A DNA stretch of 64,000 bases. Source: Planctomycetota bacterium (GTDB taxonomy: Bacteria; Planctomycetota; UBA1135; UBA2386). Each line of letters opens with the position of its first letter. Position 1 is the first letter of the stretch. Both the position numbers and the translations under genes were made by a program. The notes under the pieces were generated by a model. That model was not told the origin of the DNA. It saw only the letters and a program-made list of their open reading frames with translations, and did not search any database. Below, in pieces: positions 16,167 through 25,826 of the stretch. The stretch covers positions 62,001 through 126,000 of the forward strand of contig JADJPQ010000026.1 of the NCBI GenBank assembly GCA_016713175.1. The letters run 5' to 3'.

Positions 16167-18689
16167 ATGCGACCTGTCGTTCCTTGCGTTCTCGTCCTGG
16201 CCACCGCCGCCGCCACCCAACAGGTGCAGTTCCAGCCCGACACGCAGCGGGTCGGAGCCTCGTGCATCCCGGACCAGTATGGCCGAACGTGGCTGACGAT
16301 CGCCGATGCCGACAACGATGGCGATGCCGACGTGATCGGCACCGGCGGCCAGATCGCGATGCTGCACACGCGCGGCGCCGGGTCGTGGTCGACGACGAAC
16401 TTCGCGGCTGCCGGCGGCATCGCCGCGCTCGCCGACTTCGACCTCGACGGCGATCAGGATGTGCTGATCGTGCCGCCGAGTCCGTTGACTCCGGCACTGC
16501 CCGCGCTGTGGGCCCGGCAAGGCAACGCGTTCACGGCCACGCCGTTGCCGGCCGCCATGAACGCCGTTCCGGTGCAGGGGGCACTGCTCGATGATGTCGA
16601 CGGCGATGGCGACGTCGACGTGCTGCTGGCCCACGCCGGCGGCGGCCCGGTGGCATTCCAGTTGTGGCGCAACACCGGCGCCCTGACGTTCACGCTCGAT
16701 CCCGCCGGCGTGCCGGCCAACCTGCCGTTCTCGTGCTGGCCGTCGTGGCTCGACTTCGACCGCGATGGCGATCGCGACGTGATCGCCAGCTCTCCGGGCG
16801 CCGGCACCGTGCTGCTGCGGAACCAGGGCGGCGTGTTCGTCGACGCGCGCAGCGCGCTGCCGACCATGCGGATCGGCCACGCCGATCTGCGCGTCGGTGA
16901 CTTCGACCGCGATGGCCGCGACGACGCGGTGCTGAGCTGGTGGAACGGCGACTTGGACGCCTTGTGGGGAACGGCCACCGGCGGCTTCACCTTCCAGCCT
17001 GCCCTGGCACCGGCGCTGTCCGCCCAGCAGGTCGTGCCGGCCGACCTCGACGCCGACGGTGATCCGGACCTGCTGGTCATCAGAGGCAGCAACCTCGGCC
17101 TGATCCGCAACCCGGGCAACCGCACCTTGCCGGCCGTGACCACGCTGGTGCCGGCGTTCTTCGGCTTGGGCGTCGGCGACCTCGATGGCGATGGCGCCGC
17201 CGACCTGATCTTCGGCGATGTCGCGACCAGCCGGCTGCAGTGCTGGCTGCGGGCAAGTCCCGAGACCGCCGATGTGGCGTTGTTCCAGGGCATACGTTCG
17301 CCGGTCCGTTACGACCAGGGCGAACATGCGCCGGTTGCCGGCGATGTCGATGGCGATGGCCGCACCGACATCCTGCTGCCGAGCACGGTCGGCCTGGTGG
17401 TGCAGCATGCGCTCGGCTTCGGCCGCTGGCGCTCGACGATCACCGCTCCGGCGGCGGCTCCGGGAGCCATCGAACACTACCGCCTGGCCGATCTCGACGG
17501 CGATGGCGACCTCGACCTGGTGGTCGCGTCGGGCAGTTCGGTGCGCGTACTGACGAATGATGGCAGCGGCGATTTCGATCCCGCGGCCCTGGCCACCGAG
17601 CCCGGAGGCCCGGCGGATGGGCTGCGCCTGGCGGATCTCGACGGCGACGAGAACGTCGACCTCGTGCGCATCAACAGCAGCGGCGTGCTGTGGAACCGCA
17701 ATCTCGGCGGCGGCCAGTTCGGGCCCAACGTCGTCCTGCTGCCCGACGCGACGGCGGTCCAGGGCACGCTCGACGTCGGCGATTTCGACGGCGATGGCGA
17801 CAACGATGTCCTGACGACGGTGGCCACCACGGGCAGCGACCGCGCCATCCTCGTCAACGACGGCAGCGGCAACTTCGCGGTCAGCCCGACGATGCGTTGG
17901 ACCTCGACCGATACCCCGTACTACATGGCCGTCGCCGATCTCGACGGCGACGGCGATCTCGATCTGGTCGAGCACCGCTGGGAACTGCGGCTGCACCGCA
18001 ACCTTGGCGCCGGTGTGTTCGCCGACGCCACCGCCGGCAATCTGCCGCCGTCGCTGGCGCCCAACTCGATTCCGCAGTTGCAGGACCTCGACGGCGACGG
18101 CGACCGCGACCTGTTCTGCGCCGTCGGCATCAACCAGCCGTTCGGCCTGCTGCTCGTCAACGACGGCACCGGGCGCTTCACCGACGTGACCGGCAGCCGC
18201 TGGCGCCCACAACTCGACCGCTTCACCGGTGTGCCGGACTGCACGCTGCACGACATCGACCACGACGGCGACCTCGATGTGCTGATGGGGACGTCCCGGA
18301 TCCTCAACATCCAGCCTTCGCAGCACATCGTGCTGAACCACCAGCGCCAGCTCAGCAGCCGGCAAGTGCCGCGTCCGGGTGGCTCGTTCGAACTCGATTC
18401 GTTCGTGTTGCCGGGCTTCGCGCCGCCGGGCTTCGCGCTGCTGCTGGCGTCGTTCGGGTCGCAGTCGCCGCTGACCCTCCCCGGTATCGACGGCGGGTTG
18501 CAACTGCAGGGCACGTTGTTCACCGTCGGTGGCGTCGTGACGACGCCGGTCGGAGTGTTCCGGACCAGCGTGCCGATCCCGCCGTCGCTGCAGTTCCTCG
18601 GCGCCCGATTGTTCTGGCAGCAACTGGCGGTGCCACAGAACGGCCGGCCGGGCTTCAGCAATGCCGTCGAGGAAGTGGTGATCTGGTAG
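16167..18689 (+). CDS. Secreted FG-GAP/VCBS-repeat protein
   Basis: An 840-residue exported protein; ATG 16167 gives a signal peptide ending near ATAAATQQ. More than a dozen calcium-loop repeats of the form (A/V)DxDGDGDxDV (for example LADLDGDGDLDLVV) build one or two integrin-like beta-propellers from about residue 45 to 730. The C-terminus carries the shared tail (VPIPPSLQFLGARLFWQ). Likely calcium-stabilised and cell-surface or extracellular. The dense Asp/Gly repeats make long false open frames on the opposite strand. Confidence 0.88.
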   Translation: MRPVVPCVLVLATAAATQQVQFQPDTQRVGASCIPDQYGRTWLTIADADNDGDADVIGTGGQIAMLHTRGAGSWSTTNFAAAGGIAALADFDLDGDQDVLIVPPSPLTPALPALWARQGNAFTATPLPAAMNAVPVQGALLDDVDGDGDVDVLLAHAGGGPVAFQLWRNTGALTFTLDPAGVPANLPFSCWPSWLDFDRDGDRDVIASSPGAGTVLLRNQGGVFVDARSALPTMRIGHADLRVGDFDRDGRDDAVLSWWNGDLDALWGTATGGFTFQPALAPALSAQQVVPADLDADGDPDLLVIRGSNLGLIRNPGNRTLPAVTTLVPAFFGLGVGDLDGDGAADLIFGDVATSRLQCWLRASPETADVALFQGIRSPVRYDQGEHAPVAGDVDGDGRTDILLPSTVGLVVQHALGFGRWRSTITAPAAAPGAIEHYRLADLDGDGDLDLVVASGSSVRVLTNDGSGDFDPAALATEPGGPADGLRLADLDGDENVDLVRINSSGVLWNRNLGGGQFGPNVVLLPDATAVQGTLDVGDFDGDGDNDVLTTVATTGSDRAILVNDGSGNFAVSPTMRWTSTDTPYYMAVADLDGDGDLDLVEHRWELRLHRNLGAGVFADATAGNLPPSLAPNSIPQLQDLDGDGDRDLFCAVGINQPFGLLLVNDGTGRFTDVTGSRWRPQLDRFTGVPDCTLHDIDHDGDLDVLMGTSRILNIQPSQHIVLNHQRQLSSRQVPRPGGSFELDSFVLPGFAPPGFALLLASFGSQSPLTLPGIDGGLQLQGTLFTVGGVVTTPVGVFRTSVPIPPSLQFLGARLFWQQLAVPQNGRPGFSNAVEEVVIW

Positions 18690-18853
18690 GCCCGTCTCGT
18701 CGTGAAGGTCGCGCAGTCGAGTGACCGGTGCGATTCCGGTGCAGCGCCAGCGAAGTCTCGGCCGGCACCAAGAACCGGCAAACCGCACGCCGCCGACAAG
18801 ACGCTATGCTGCCGGCTTCTCGCCCCCGACCACCTTCCCTCGAAGGCTGACTG

Positions 18854-19945
18854 ATGTCCCTGCCCCGATCCGCGGCCATGGTCGCCGCATTCACTGCAGC
18901 CTCCTCCACGCTTGCCATCGCCCAGACCGGCCTGCTCGACCTGATGCGACCGCAGTTCGCACTGCGCGGCGGCATCCCGACCGGGGAAGTCCTGGCGGTG
19001 TTCGAGTCCGATCTCCAACGCGGCCTGGCTGGGTTCGTCAGTCCCGCCATCGGCGAACTGACCGGCGTCCGCGCCATCGTGCAGGACATCGACGGCATGA
19101 CGCCCGGCACCTTCGTGTTGCACCTCTACGGCGAGGGCGCGACCAACCTGCCGACGATTCCGGCGAACGCGCCGCCCGGCACCACGGCCCTCGGCTCGGT
19201 GCCGGTGACGCCACCGGCCACCCCCGGCCAGCAGGCTTGGATCCTCACGGTGTCGTTCAGCAATCCCGTGCCGGTCCAGACCGGCGACGACCTGTTCGTC
19301 GGCGTGGAGTTCGCAGGCCCTTCCCAGGTCGAACTGTCCGTCCAAGCGATGCTCGGCAGCAGTTCACCGAACGTGACCATCGCCGAACCGGCCGGCCCGG
19401 GCCTGGTCCAGGGCACGACGTGGACGCTGGCGCACAACACCACGAACAACAGCCTCACCCGGCTGGTCCAGTTCGGCGCCGGTGTCCAACTGCTGGTCGA
19501 ACCGCGCTTTGCCGGCGCTTCCGGGCTCGGCATCACGCAGACCATGCCGGGGGCCCAGGTGACGGGGTCGTTCTTCGCCGGGCTGCACCCGGACACCGCG
19601 CAGCCGCCGGTGCATGCGGGCCGCGCCGACATCCCGGGCTATCAGTTCGCCGCCAACGGCACCGTGCCGACCGGCTCGCTGGTCGTGCTGGTCGTGTCGC
19701 TGAATCCGTTCGCGCCGCTCAATCAGGTACCGGTACTGCCCGGCCCGGCGCCAATGTGGCTCGACGCCGGTGCCATCGTCACGATGGGCAGCGCCGTGCT
19801 CCCCGCCACCGGCCAGGTGCGCTTCCTGTGGAACCTGCCACCGAACCCGCCGGTCGCCGGCCTCGGCGTCTTCACGCAGGCACTGGCGCTCGACCCGACG
19901 ACGTTCCGGCTGGCTGCCGGCGCCGCGGTCCGCCACCAGTTCTGA
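18854..19945 (+). CDS. Secreted protein of unknown function with shared tail
   Basis: A 363-residue exported protein (signal ending TLAIAQT). The body is beta-rich with no repeat or catalytic motif that I recognise; a segment GELTGVRAIVQDIDGMTPGT precedes extracellular-type Thr/Pro-rich strands. The end matches the window's common tail pattern (LPPNPPVAGLGVFTQA). A sister architecture occurs in the proteins at 42767 and 43879. The upstream 18690-18853 contains no clear promoter. Confidence 0.75.
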   Translation: MSLPRSAAMVAAFTAASSTLAIAQTGLLDLMRPQFALRGGIPTGEVLAVFESDLQRGLAGFVSPAIGELTGVRAIVQDIDGMTPGTFVLHLYGEGATNLPTIPANAPPGTTALGSVPVTPPATPGQQAWILTVSFSNPVPVQTGDDLFVGVEFAGPSQVELSVQAMLGSSSPNVTIAEPAGPGLVQGTTWTLAHNTTNNSLTRLVQFGAGVQLLVEPRFAGASGLGITQTMPGAQVTGSFFAGLHPDTAQPPVHAGRADIPGYQFAANGTVPTGSLVVLVVSLNPFAPLNQVPVLPGPAPMWLDAGAIVTMGSAVLPATGQVRFLWNLPPNPPVAGLGVFTQALALDPTTFRLAAGAAVRHQF

Positions 19946-20015
19946 GCCGCGAGCCGAACCAGCGCTTGCCGATCCCGCGCCGCAGGAGGACCATGGCGGC
20001 GCCCCCCGGATCCGC

Positions 20016-21746
20016 ATGCGCCGTTCGCACCGCCTCGCGTTCCTGCTGTTCCCGACCCTGCTGCTGGCACAGGCGCCACCCGGCAGTTCGATCCCACGCG
20101 CTGACGATGGCCGCGACACCGCGCCGACGGCTGGCGCCGCAGCCACGCGCTGGCGGGTCGCGCGCGACGCGCTGCAGGCGGGCAAGCCCGACGACGCGAT
20201 CCCGCACCTGCTTGCGGCGCTCGAATACCACCCGGCCGCACCAGCGCTGCTGCTGGATCTCGCCACCGCCACCCTTGCCAATGCCGACGCCAGTGCTTTG
20301 TGGCGCGAACGGTTCGTGCGCGCGCTCACCGATGGCCAGGGCCGCAGCAAGCTCGATCCCGCGCAACGCAAGGCGCTGCCGGCCGACGAACTGAAAGCGC
20401 TGCAGAAACTGTGCGAACTGCGCGCGCAGGCCGCCGCCGAACTGACCAAGGGCGCGGAAAGTCGCAGGCACGATCCCAAGGGCCCGCCCGGCAATGCGAT
20501 CGTCGCCCGGCAGTTGGTCGAAGCCGCCTTGGTCGTGATGGACCAGGCCGCCGGACTGCAACGCACGCACGCGCCGGCACTGCAGCGCGCGCTCGACGCG
20601 CACCCGGTCGACCACGAACGGGTGTTCGCCGCGCTGCGCCGGGTGATGGCCGCCGGCGCCGACAGTGCCAGGAACGCGCCGACCACCGGTCCCGCCGCCG
20701 ATCCGGCCAGCCGCCGCGCCCAGGCCGTCGCCGCCGCCCGGATCGCCGCGGGCCTGTGCCGTCAGGCCGGATTCAGGGACCTGCAGGGCCCACCGCCACC
20801 CGCCCTCGGCACCCTGGGCGAAGAAGCCGCCGCGGTGATCGCCGCCCACCACGAACTGGTGCGGCAGAACGCACGCGTCTGGTCGATCGCCGAACTCGAA
20901 GCCCTCGATCCCGCCGCGCGAGTCGAGTTCACGCTGGCGCATCGCAGCGAGGACCATCCGGGGGTCGCGCTGTCGACCACCGGCCGCTACCGGATCGAGA
21001 CCGTCTGCGGTCACGACACGTTGCTCGGCACCGCGCGCACGGTCGAACTGCACCACGCGCGCCTCGTCGCCCACTACGGCAGCGATCCGTTCCTGCAGCA
21101 GCAGGGCCTGGTCCGCATCGTGCCTGGCCACGACGACCTCGAGAGCGACGGTGCGCCGTTCTGGTGGGCGGGCGGCTTCCAGGCCGGCCAGGTCACCACG
21201 ATCCGCTTCGCCTGGAGTTCGATCCCGGCTCTCGGCCGGATCCTGACGCACGAACTGACCCATCGCTTCGACGGCGTGCTGCGCGCGTTCTGCCCGAGCT
21301 GGTACGGCGAGGGCCACGCGCAATGGACCGGCGGCCACTACGCGTTGATGACGGATCCGACCTGCGTCGAGGACTGGCTCGACCGCGGGCCGATGCTGAC
21401 GGCGCTGAACAAGGGCTACGCCGACCGCGCCAACTTCGAGAAGCTGCTGCGCGGGCAGCTCGACGAGTATCGCGACAACTACGATGTCGGCTATTCGCTG
21501 TATGCGTTCCTGCGCGGCTATCCGCCGACCGCACCGCGCTATCGCGATGCGCTCGATCGCTGGGAGGCCAATCTGCGCGCCGGGGTGAAGGACCCGGCCC
21601 GCAGGCCGTGGTCATCCAAACGGTGCCGTGACTACCATGGTCGCGTGGGCGACTCGGCCACTCCGACTCCAAAGCGCGAGATCACGGGACGCCTGCTTCG
21701 GTGCGGCGATCAGATGGGCGTGCCCCCGACCCGCGTCGCATCCTGA
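20016..21746 (+). CDS. Exported HExxH zinc metalloprotease-like protein
   Basis: A 576-residue protein with signal peptide LAFLLFPTLLLAQA. The N-terminal third is helical and TPR-like (ALQAGKPDDAIPHLLAALEYHP). The C-terminal domain has HELTH at residues 412-416 and Glu432 in WYGEGHAQW, the HExxH...E geometry of gluzincin-type (peptidase MA-like) proteases. The start is uncertain: an ideal AGGAGGACC-ATG at 19993 is out of frame with this gene across a C6 run, while ATG 20016 is in frame but badly placed, so a one-base error or recent frameshift near 20001-20006 is possible. The last about 45 residues (after 21610) look non-homologous and overlap a gene remnant. Confidence 0.7.
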   Translation: MRRSHRLAFLLFPTLLLAQAPPGSSIPRADDGRDTAPTAGAAATRWRVARDALQAGKPDDAIPHLLAALEYHPAAPALLLDLATATLANADASALWRERFVRALTDGQGRSKLDPAQRKALPADELKALQKLCELRAQAAAELTKGAESRRHDPKGPPGNAIVARQLVEAALVVMDQAAGLQRTHAPALQRALDAHPVDHERVFAALRRVMAAGADSARNAPTTGPAADPASRRAQAVAAARIAAGLCRQAGFRDLQGPPPPALGTLGEEAAAVIAAHHELVRQNARVWSIAELEALDPAARVEFTLAHRSEDHPGVALSTTGRYRIETVCGHDTLLGTARTVELHHARLVAHYGSDPFLQQQGLVRIVPGHDDLESDGAPFWWAGGFQAGQVTTIRFAWSSIPALGRILTHELTHRFDGVLRAFCPSWYGEGHAQWTGGHYALMTDPTCVEDWLDRGPMLTALNKGYADRANFEKLLRGQLDEYRDNYDVGYSLYAFLRGYPPTAPRYRDALDRWEANLRAGVKDPARRPWSSKRCRDYHGRVGDSATPTPKREITGRLLRCGDQMGVPPTRVAS

Positions 21747-21934
21747 CGATCGTCGAAGTGCTCCAGTTCGCCGCCTGCTGGCCACGCCGTGCGATCGCCC
21801 GGCTTGCCGACGTCGACGTCGCCTGCTGGTCACGCGAGGATCTGATCACCAACAAGCGCTCCATCGGGCGACCAGAGGACCTCGACGCCGCACGCGAACG
21901 GGAACGTCGGCGCGAACCTGACGACGTTCGGTGA
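21701..21934 (+). pseudogene. C-terminal remnant of a nucleotidyltransferase-like gene
   Basis: A 77-codon frame whose second half (VDVACWSREDLITNKRSI then GRPEDLDAARERE) matches the end of small nucleotidyltransferase proteins, where an LI-x-NKR-x-x-GRPxDLxD segment closes the fold. The catalytic N-terminal domain is absent and the frame overlaps the metalloprotease end. It looks like the tail of a toxin-antitoxin or defence-type nucleotidyltransferase left after a deletion. Confidence 0.55.
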
Positions 21935-22018
21935 AGGGCGACCCGCAGGAGCGGCTCGCGCCCGGTCGGCGGCTTTTTCGACTGCCCTCGCGCCAACCAC
22001 CCCTATCCTGCCGACGCC

Positions 22019-23194
22019 ATGTTTCCGGTCCACGACTCCATCCTGCTGCCCCAGGGCTTCCGTGCCGCCGGCCTGCACTGCGGCCTCAAGAAGACGGCCG
22101 ACCAGTACGACCTCGGCCTGTTGCTCGCCGACCAACCCGTTCCCGCCGCCGCGATCTACACGCAGAACCAGCTCTGCGGTGCCCACATCCACGTCTGCCG
22201 CGACCACCTCACGCGCAGCAACGGCATGGTCCGCGCCGTGCTCGTCAATGCCAGGAACGCCAACTGCGCCACTGGCCAGCAGGGCATCGAAGACGCCCGG
22301 AACTGCTGCCGGCAGCTCGCCGAACGGCTGCGCTGCCCGACCGAACAGGTGCTGATGTGCAGCACCGGCCCGATCGGCGCGCCGCTGCCCGTGGAAAAGA
22401 TCGTCACCCACCTCGACGCGCTGCTCGCCAAGGCCACGCCGACCGGCGCGATGGACTTCGCGCGCGCGATCATGACGACCGACACGTTCCCCAAAGGCGT
22501 GCACGGCACTGGCGAAGGCGTCGCGGTCACCGGCTTCGCCAAGGGGGCCGGCATGATCCACCCCGACATGGCGACGATGCTCGGGTTCCTGCTGACCGAC
22601 GGCAAGCCGGCGGGGAACGTCCCGGCGCTGCTGCGCACCGTCGCCGACCGCAGCTTCCACCGCGTGACCATCGATGGCGACACCTCGCCGAACGACACGT
22701 TGATCCTGCTGGCCAGCGGCAAGGGTGGCGGCGCCGCGGCAGCCACCGAACGCGTGCTGACCGACACCGCGCAGCAGCTCGCGCGCCGCATCGCCGCCGA
22801 CGGCGAAGGCGCGACGCGGCTGTTGACCGTGCAGGTGCGCGGCGCGCGCAGTGAGGCCGAGGCGACGCTGGTCGGTCGCACGATCGCGACCAGTCCGCTG
22901 GTCAAGACCGCGGTCGCCGGCCGCGATCCCAACTGGGGCCGCATCCTGTCGGCGGCTGGACGGTGTGGTGTGCAATTCGACGCGGCGCGGGCGCAGGTGT
23001 GGGTCGGCAAGGCCGATGTCTACAGCGGCGGCAAGCCGCATCCGGAAAACGAACCCGTGGCACATCGCCACCTGCTGGACGATCGCGAGACGATCCTCGG
23101 CGTCGATCTGGCGGTCGGCGGGGCCAGCGCCGATGTCTGGTCGTGTGATCTGACCAAGGACTACGTGCAGATCAACGCCGACTACCGGACCTGA
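22019..23194 (+). CDS. argJ: Bifunctional ornithine acetyltransferase / N-acetylglutamate synthase
   Basis: A 391-residue ArgJ, transferring acetyl from N-acetylornithine to glutamate in arginine biosynthesis. The self-processing site KGAGMIHPDMATMLGF is present with the nucleophilic Thr at residue 186; NARNANCATG near residue 77 and the conserved GRDPNWGR motif near residue 300 confirm the family. ATG 22019. It stands alone here, with no other arg genes in the window, and converges on the kinase gene at 23233. Confidence 0.95.
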   Translation: MFPVHDSILLPQGFRAAGLHCGLKKTADQYDLGLLLADQPVPAAAIYTQNQLCGAHIHVCRDHLTRSNGMVRAVLVNARNANCATGQQGIEDARNCCRQLAERLRCPTEQVLMCSTGPIGAPLPVEKIVTHLDALLAKATPTGAMDFARAIMTTDTFPKGVHGTGEGVAVTGFAKGAGMIHPDMATMLGFLLTDGKPAGNVPALLRTVADRSFHRVTIDGDTSPNDTLILLASGKGGGAAAATERVLTDTAQQLARRIAADGEGATRLLTVQVRGARSEAEATLVGRTIATSPLVKTAVAGRDPNWGRILSAAGRCGVQFDAARAQVWVGKADVYSGGKPHPENEPVAHRHLLDDRETILGVDLAVGGASADVWSCDLTKDYVQINADYRT

Positions 23195-23232
23195 GCGCCC
23201 GGCGACGGACTCCGCGGAACAGCGAGCGACGC

Positions 23233-25773
23233 CTACCGCCCCTTGGCCGCATCACCCCGCAACTGCCGCAGCAGCACTTCGTCCTCGCCACCCAACCGTT
23301 CCGCCAGCCGCCGCAACAACGCCCGCAACGCCGCCACCGACTCCGCCGACAGTCCCGCTTCCGGCAACAACAACGCCAGGTTGCCGAGCTGGTACGGATC
23401 GTCCGGATTCGTCGCCCGCATCGCCTCCATCAGGAGCCGCACCGCGGCATTGCGGTCCTGCTGCTGCAGCGCCGCAGCGAACGCACGGGCCTTCTGCACG
23501 CGCGCGTTGGCCTTCGCCGCCGACAACGCCACGTCATAGTGCGCCACGGCCACCGCCGCGGCCGGCGCCGGATCGCCACCGGCGCGCAACGCCGCCACCG
23601 CCTCGAACGTCGCGATGCTGCCGAGCAGCTCGGGCTGCTTGACCGACCACAGTTCGCGCGCCGTCGGTTCGATCGCCGCCGCCAGTTCGCGGGCCTTGGC
23701 AAAATCGCCGCGATCGCGATGCAACTGCGCCAGCGCATGCTTGCTGTTGTCGGCGAACGGCCGCAGCTGCAGAGATCGCTCGAGGTGCTGCTGCGCCTCG
23801 TCGACCCTGGTCTCGTGGCGCAGCGCGATGCCGAGGTTCAGGTGCGGGCCGTGCCGGTCCGGGCGCAGTCGCAGCGATTCCTCGAGCACCGGAATCGCCT
23901 GCCGGTAGCGCCGCAGCGACACCAGCGCCGCGCCCCGCATCGCCAACGTCCGCGCCGTCGGACCGCCGTAGATGCCTTCCAGCACCAGGCTCTCGCTGCA
24001 GATCTCTTCGAGCAGCGTTGCGGCGTCGGCCGGCCGTTCGTCGACGCAGGCCATCCGCGAGATCAGCCGCAGATCACGCGCCCACGGATAGTTCGCCTCG
24101 GCCGCCGCCAGCAGGGCGTCGGCGCGCCCGCCGTAACCGGCCACGTGCCGCGCCCGCAGTTCGTGCAGACCGGCGACGAACTGCTCTTCCGGCGTCGCCG
24201 GTGCCGGCAGGCCGGTCAGGTCGAGCGCCAGCGCGCCGGCCTGCTGCGGATCGGCGCAGCGGTAGCGGTCCAGCAATGCGCGCAGGAACGGCCCGTCGTG
24301 CGACGCCTCGATCGCCGCCAGATCGGCGGCCATGCCGTCGTGATCGCCGAGGTCGGCTCGCAGCAACAACCGGAACAGCCGGACCGGCAGTTCGTCCGGA
24401 TCGAGTTCGAGCAGCCGATCGAGTTGCGCGAGGGCGGCCTGATGTTCGCTACGCAGCACGGCGAGAAGGCGTTGGTCGGGCCAGCCTTCGATCGCCAGCA
24501 GCGACGGCAGCCGCGCCAGCAGTTGCTGCTTCTCCTGCGCCATGGCGTCGGCGCGGGCGGCGTTCCAGATCGGCAGCACGACGGCCAGCACGAACAGCAC
24601 CAGCACGCCGACCAGCACGGCGAGCGGTCGGGCCGGCGCACGACGGTACGCGCGGAGCCGACGGGCCAGCGGCCCGATCGGCCGCGCCGACACCGGCTGA
24701 TGGCGCAAGAACGCATCCAGGTCGGCAGCGAGGGCGTTGCCATCGGCGTAACGGCGTGCTGGTTGCCGTTCCATGCCATGCTCGACGATCGCCGCGAGGT
24801 CACGCGGGATGTCCGGGCGGACCTGCCGCAGCGGCGGCGGATCGGTCGTCGCGACCGCCACCAGCACGGCGGCAGGGTCGCCCTGATACGGCGGCCGGCC
24901 AGCCAGCAGATGCCACAACGACGCGCACAGGCCATAGACGTCGGCCGGCGGCGCGGCATTGGCGGCGGCGCGGATCTGTTCGGGCGCCATGTACCACGGC
25001 GTGCCGAGCGTCGTCGCCGTCGCCGTCAACGGCGAATCGTCGAGGCGCGAAGCGATGCCGAAGTCGAGCAGCATGGCACGGCCGTCGCGGCACAGGAACG
25101 CGTTCGACGGCTTGACGTCGCGATGCACGATGCCGACCTGATGCGCGGCGCCGAGGCCGTCGGCGAGTTGCCGGGCCCAGCGCGCACATTGCCGATGCCA
25201 ATCCGGTTCGGTCGCGGCCAAATCGAGCGCCGCCAGGGCCCGCAGGGACTCCGGCGGCGGACAGCGCTCGACGATCTGGGCGAACGACGCGCCGGCCAGC
25301 AGTTCCATCACCAGGAACGCAATGCCGTCGGGCGTGCGGCCGCGATCGAAGATCGCGACCACCGCCGGATGGCGGACCGCCGCCAGCGCCTGCCCTTCCC
25401 GCAGGAAGCGCGGGAGGCTGCTCGGATCGGCAAACAACCGTGCATCGAGGATCTTGATGGCGACGGCGCGCTGCAGTTCGGTGTCGAGTGCGCGGTAGAC
25501 GACACCCATCGCACCCCGGCCCAGGCACTGCTCCAGCCGATAGCGGCCGGCGAGCACCATGCCTTCGAGCGGATCGGCGGCCCGGGCGACCGCCTGCAGC
25601 TGCGGCAGGTCGGCCGCCAGGCCCAGCGCATCGGCGAGAGCCGGCGCCAGTTCGGGATGGTCGCGACAGAGGTCGGCGGGGTGCACCGTCTCGCCACGCT
25701 CGAGCCGTTCGAGCGCCTGGCGCACATAGCCAATCAGCCGTTCGTCGTCGGCACCGGCATCGGGACTGGTCAC
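23233..25773 (-). CDS. Membrane Ser/Thr protein kinase with TPR-like extracellular part
   Basis: An 846-residue Hanks-type kinase from GTG 25773. A short N-terminal helical domain precedes the kinase (about 77-365): glycine loop GRGAMGVVYRA, VAIKIL Lys, HRDVKPSNAFL catalytic loop, DFGIASRL, and APEQI. One transmembrane helix follows (LAVLVGVLVLFVLAVVLPI, about 390-410), then roughly 430 residues of helical TPR-type repeats (for example the LHLNLGIALRHETRVDEAQQHLERSL-like units). The layout is typical of Planctomycetota receptor kinases: cytosolic catalysis with an external protein-interaction domain. Confidence 0.9.
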   Translation of the reverse strand: MTSPDAGADDERLIGYVRQALERLERGETVHPADLCRDHPELAPALADALGLAADLPQLQAVARAADPLEGMVLAGRYRLEQCLGRGAMGVVYRALDTELQRAVAIKILDARLFADPSSLPRFLREGQALAAVRHPAVVAIFDRGRTPDGIAFLVMELLAGASFAQIVERCPPPESLRALAALDLAATEPDWHRQCARWARQLADGLGAAHQVGIVHRDVKPSNAFLCRDGRAMLLDFGIASRLDDSPLTATATTLGTPWYMAPEQIRAAANAAPPADVYGLCASLWHLLAGRPPYQGDPAAVLVAVATTDPPPLRQVRPDIPRDLAAIVEHGMERQPARRYADGNALAADLDAFLRHQPVSARPIGPLARRLRAYRRAPARPLAVLVGVLVLFVLAVVLPIWNAARADAMAQEKQQLLARLPSLLAIEGWPDQRLLAVLRSEHQAALAQLDRLLELDPDELPVRLFRLLLRADLGDHDGMAADLAAIEASHDGPFLRALLDRYRCADPQQAGALALDLTGLPAPATPEEQFVAGLHELRARHVAGYGGRADALLAAAEANYPWARDLRLISRMACVDERPADAATLLEEICSESLVLEGIYGGPTARTLAMRGAALVSLRRYRQAIPVLEESLRLRPDRHGPHLNLGIALRHETRVDEAQQHLERSLQLRPFADNSKHALAQLHRDRGDFAKARELAAAIEPTARELWSVKQPELLGSIATFEAVAALRAGGDPAPAAAVAVAHYDVALSAAKANARVQKARAFAAALQQQDRNAAVRLLMEAMRATNPDDPYQLGNLALLLPEAGLSAESVAALRALLRRLAERLGGEDEVLLRQLRGDAAKGR

Positions 25774-25826
25774 CGCACCATGCTAGCCGGCCAACGACGA
25801 CGCCGCGCCGGCCGGCGCCGTCGGCC

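Noticed and set aside
16300..18400. Regular DNA repeats within the FG-GAP genes (also 32700-34800)
   Set aside because: They follow from repeated DxDGDGD calcium loops in the protein, not from a DNA element.
16161..18788. Very long minus-strand frame opposite the FG-GAP gene (also 27529-29502 and 28517-31675 on the plus strand)
   Set aside because: High-G+C shadow frames of real genes: no ribosome-binding site, no domain, Arg/Ala/Gln-rich translation.
18690..18853. Possible riboswitch in the leader before 18854 (CCGG stem around 18725-18740)
   Set aside because: Only a short hairpin; no recognisable riboswitch core and no terminator or anti-terminator pair.
18721..20394. Plus-strand 557-codon frame overlapping the 18854 gene
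   Set aside because: Out-of-frame shadow; the signal peptide and shared tail lie in the 18854 frame.
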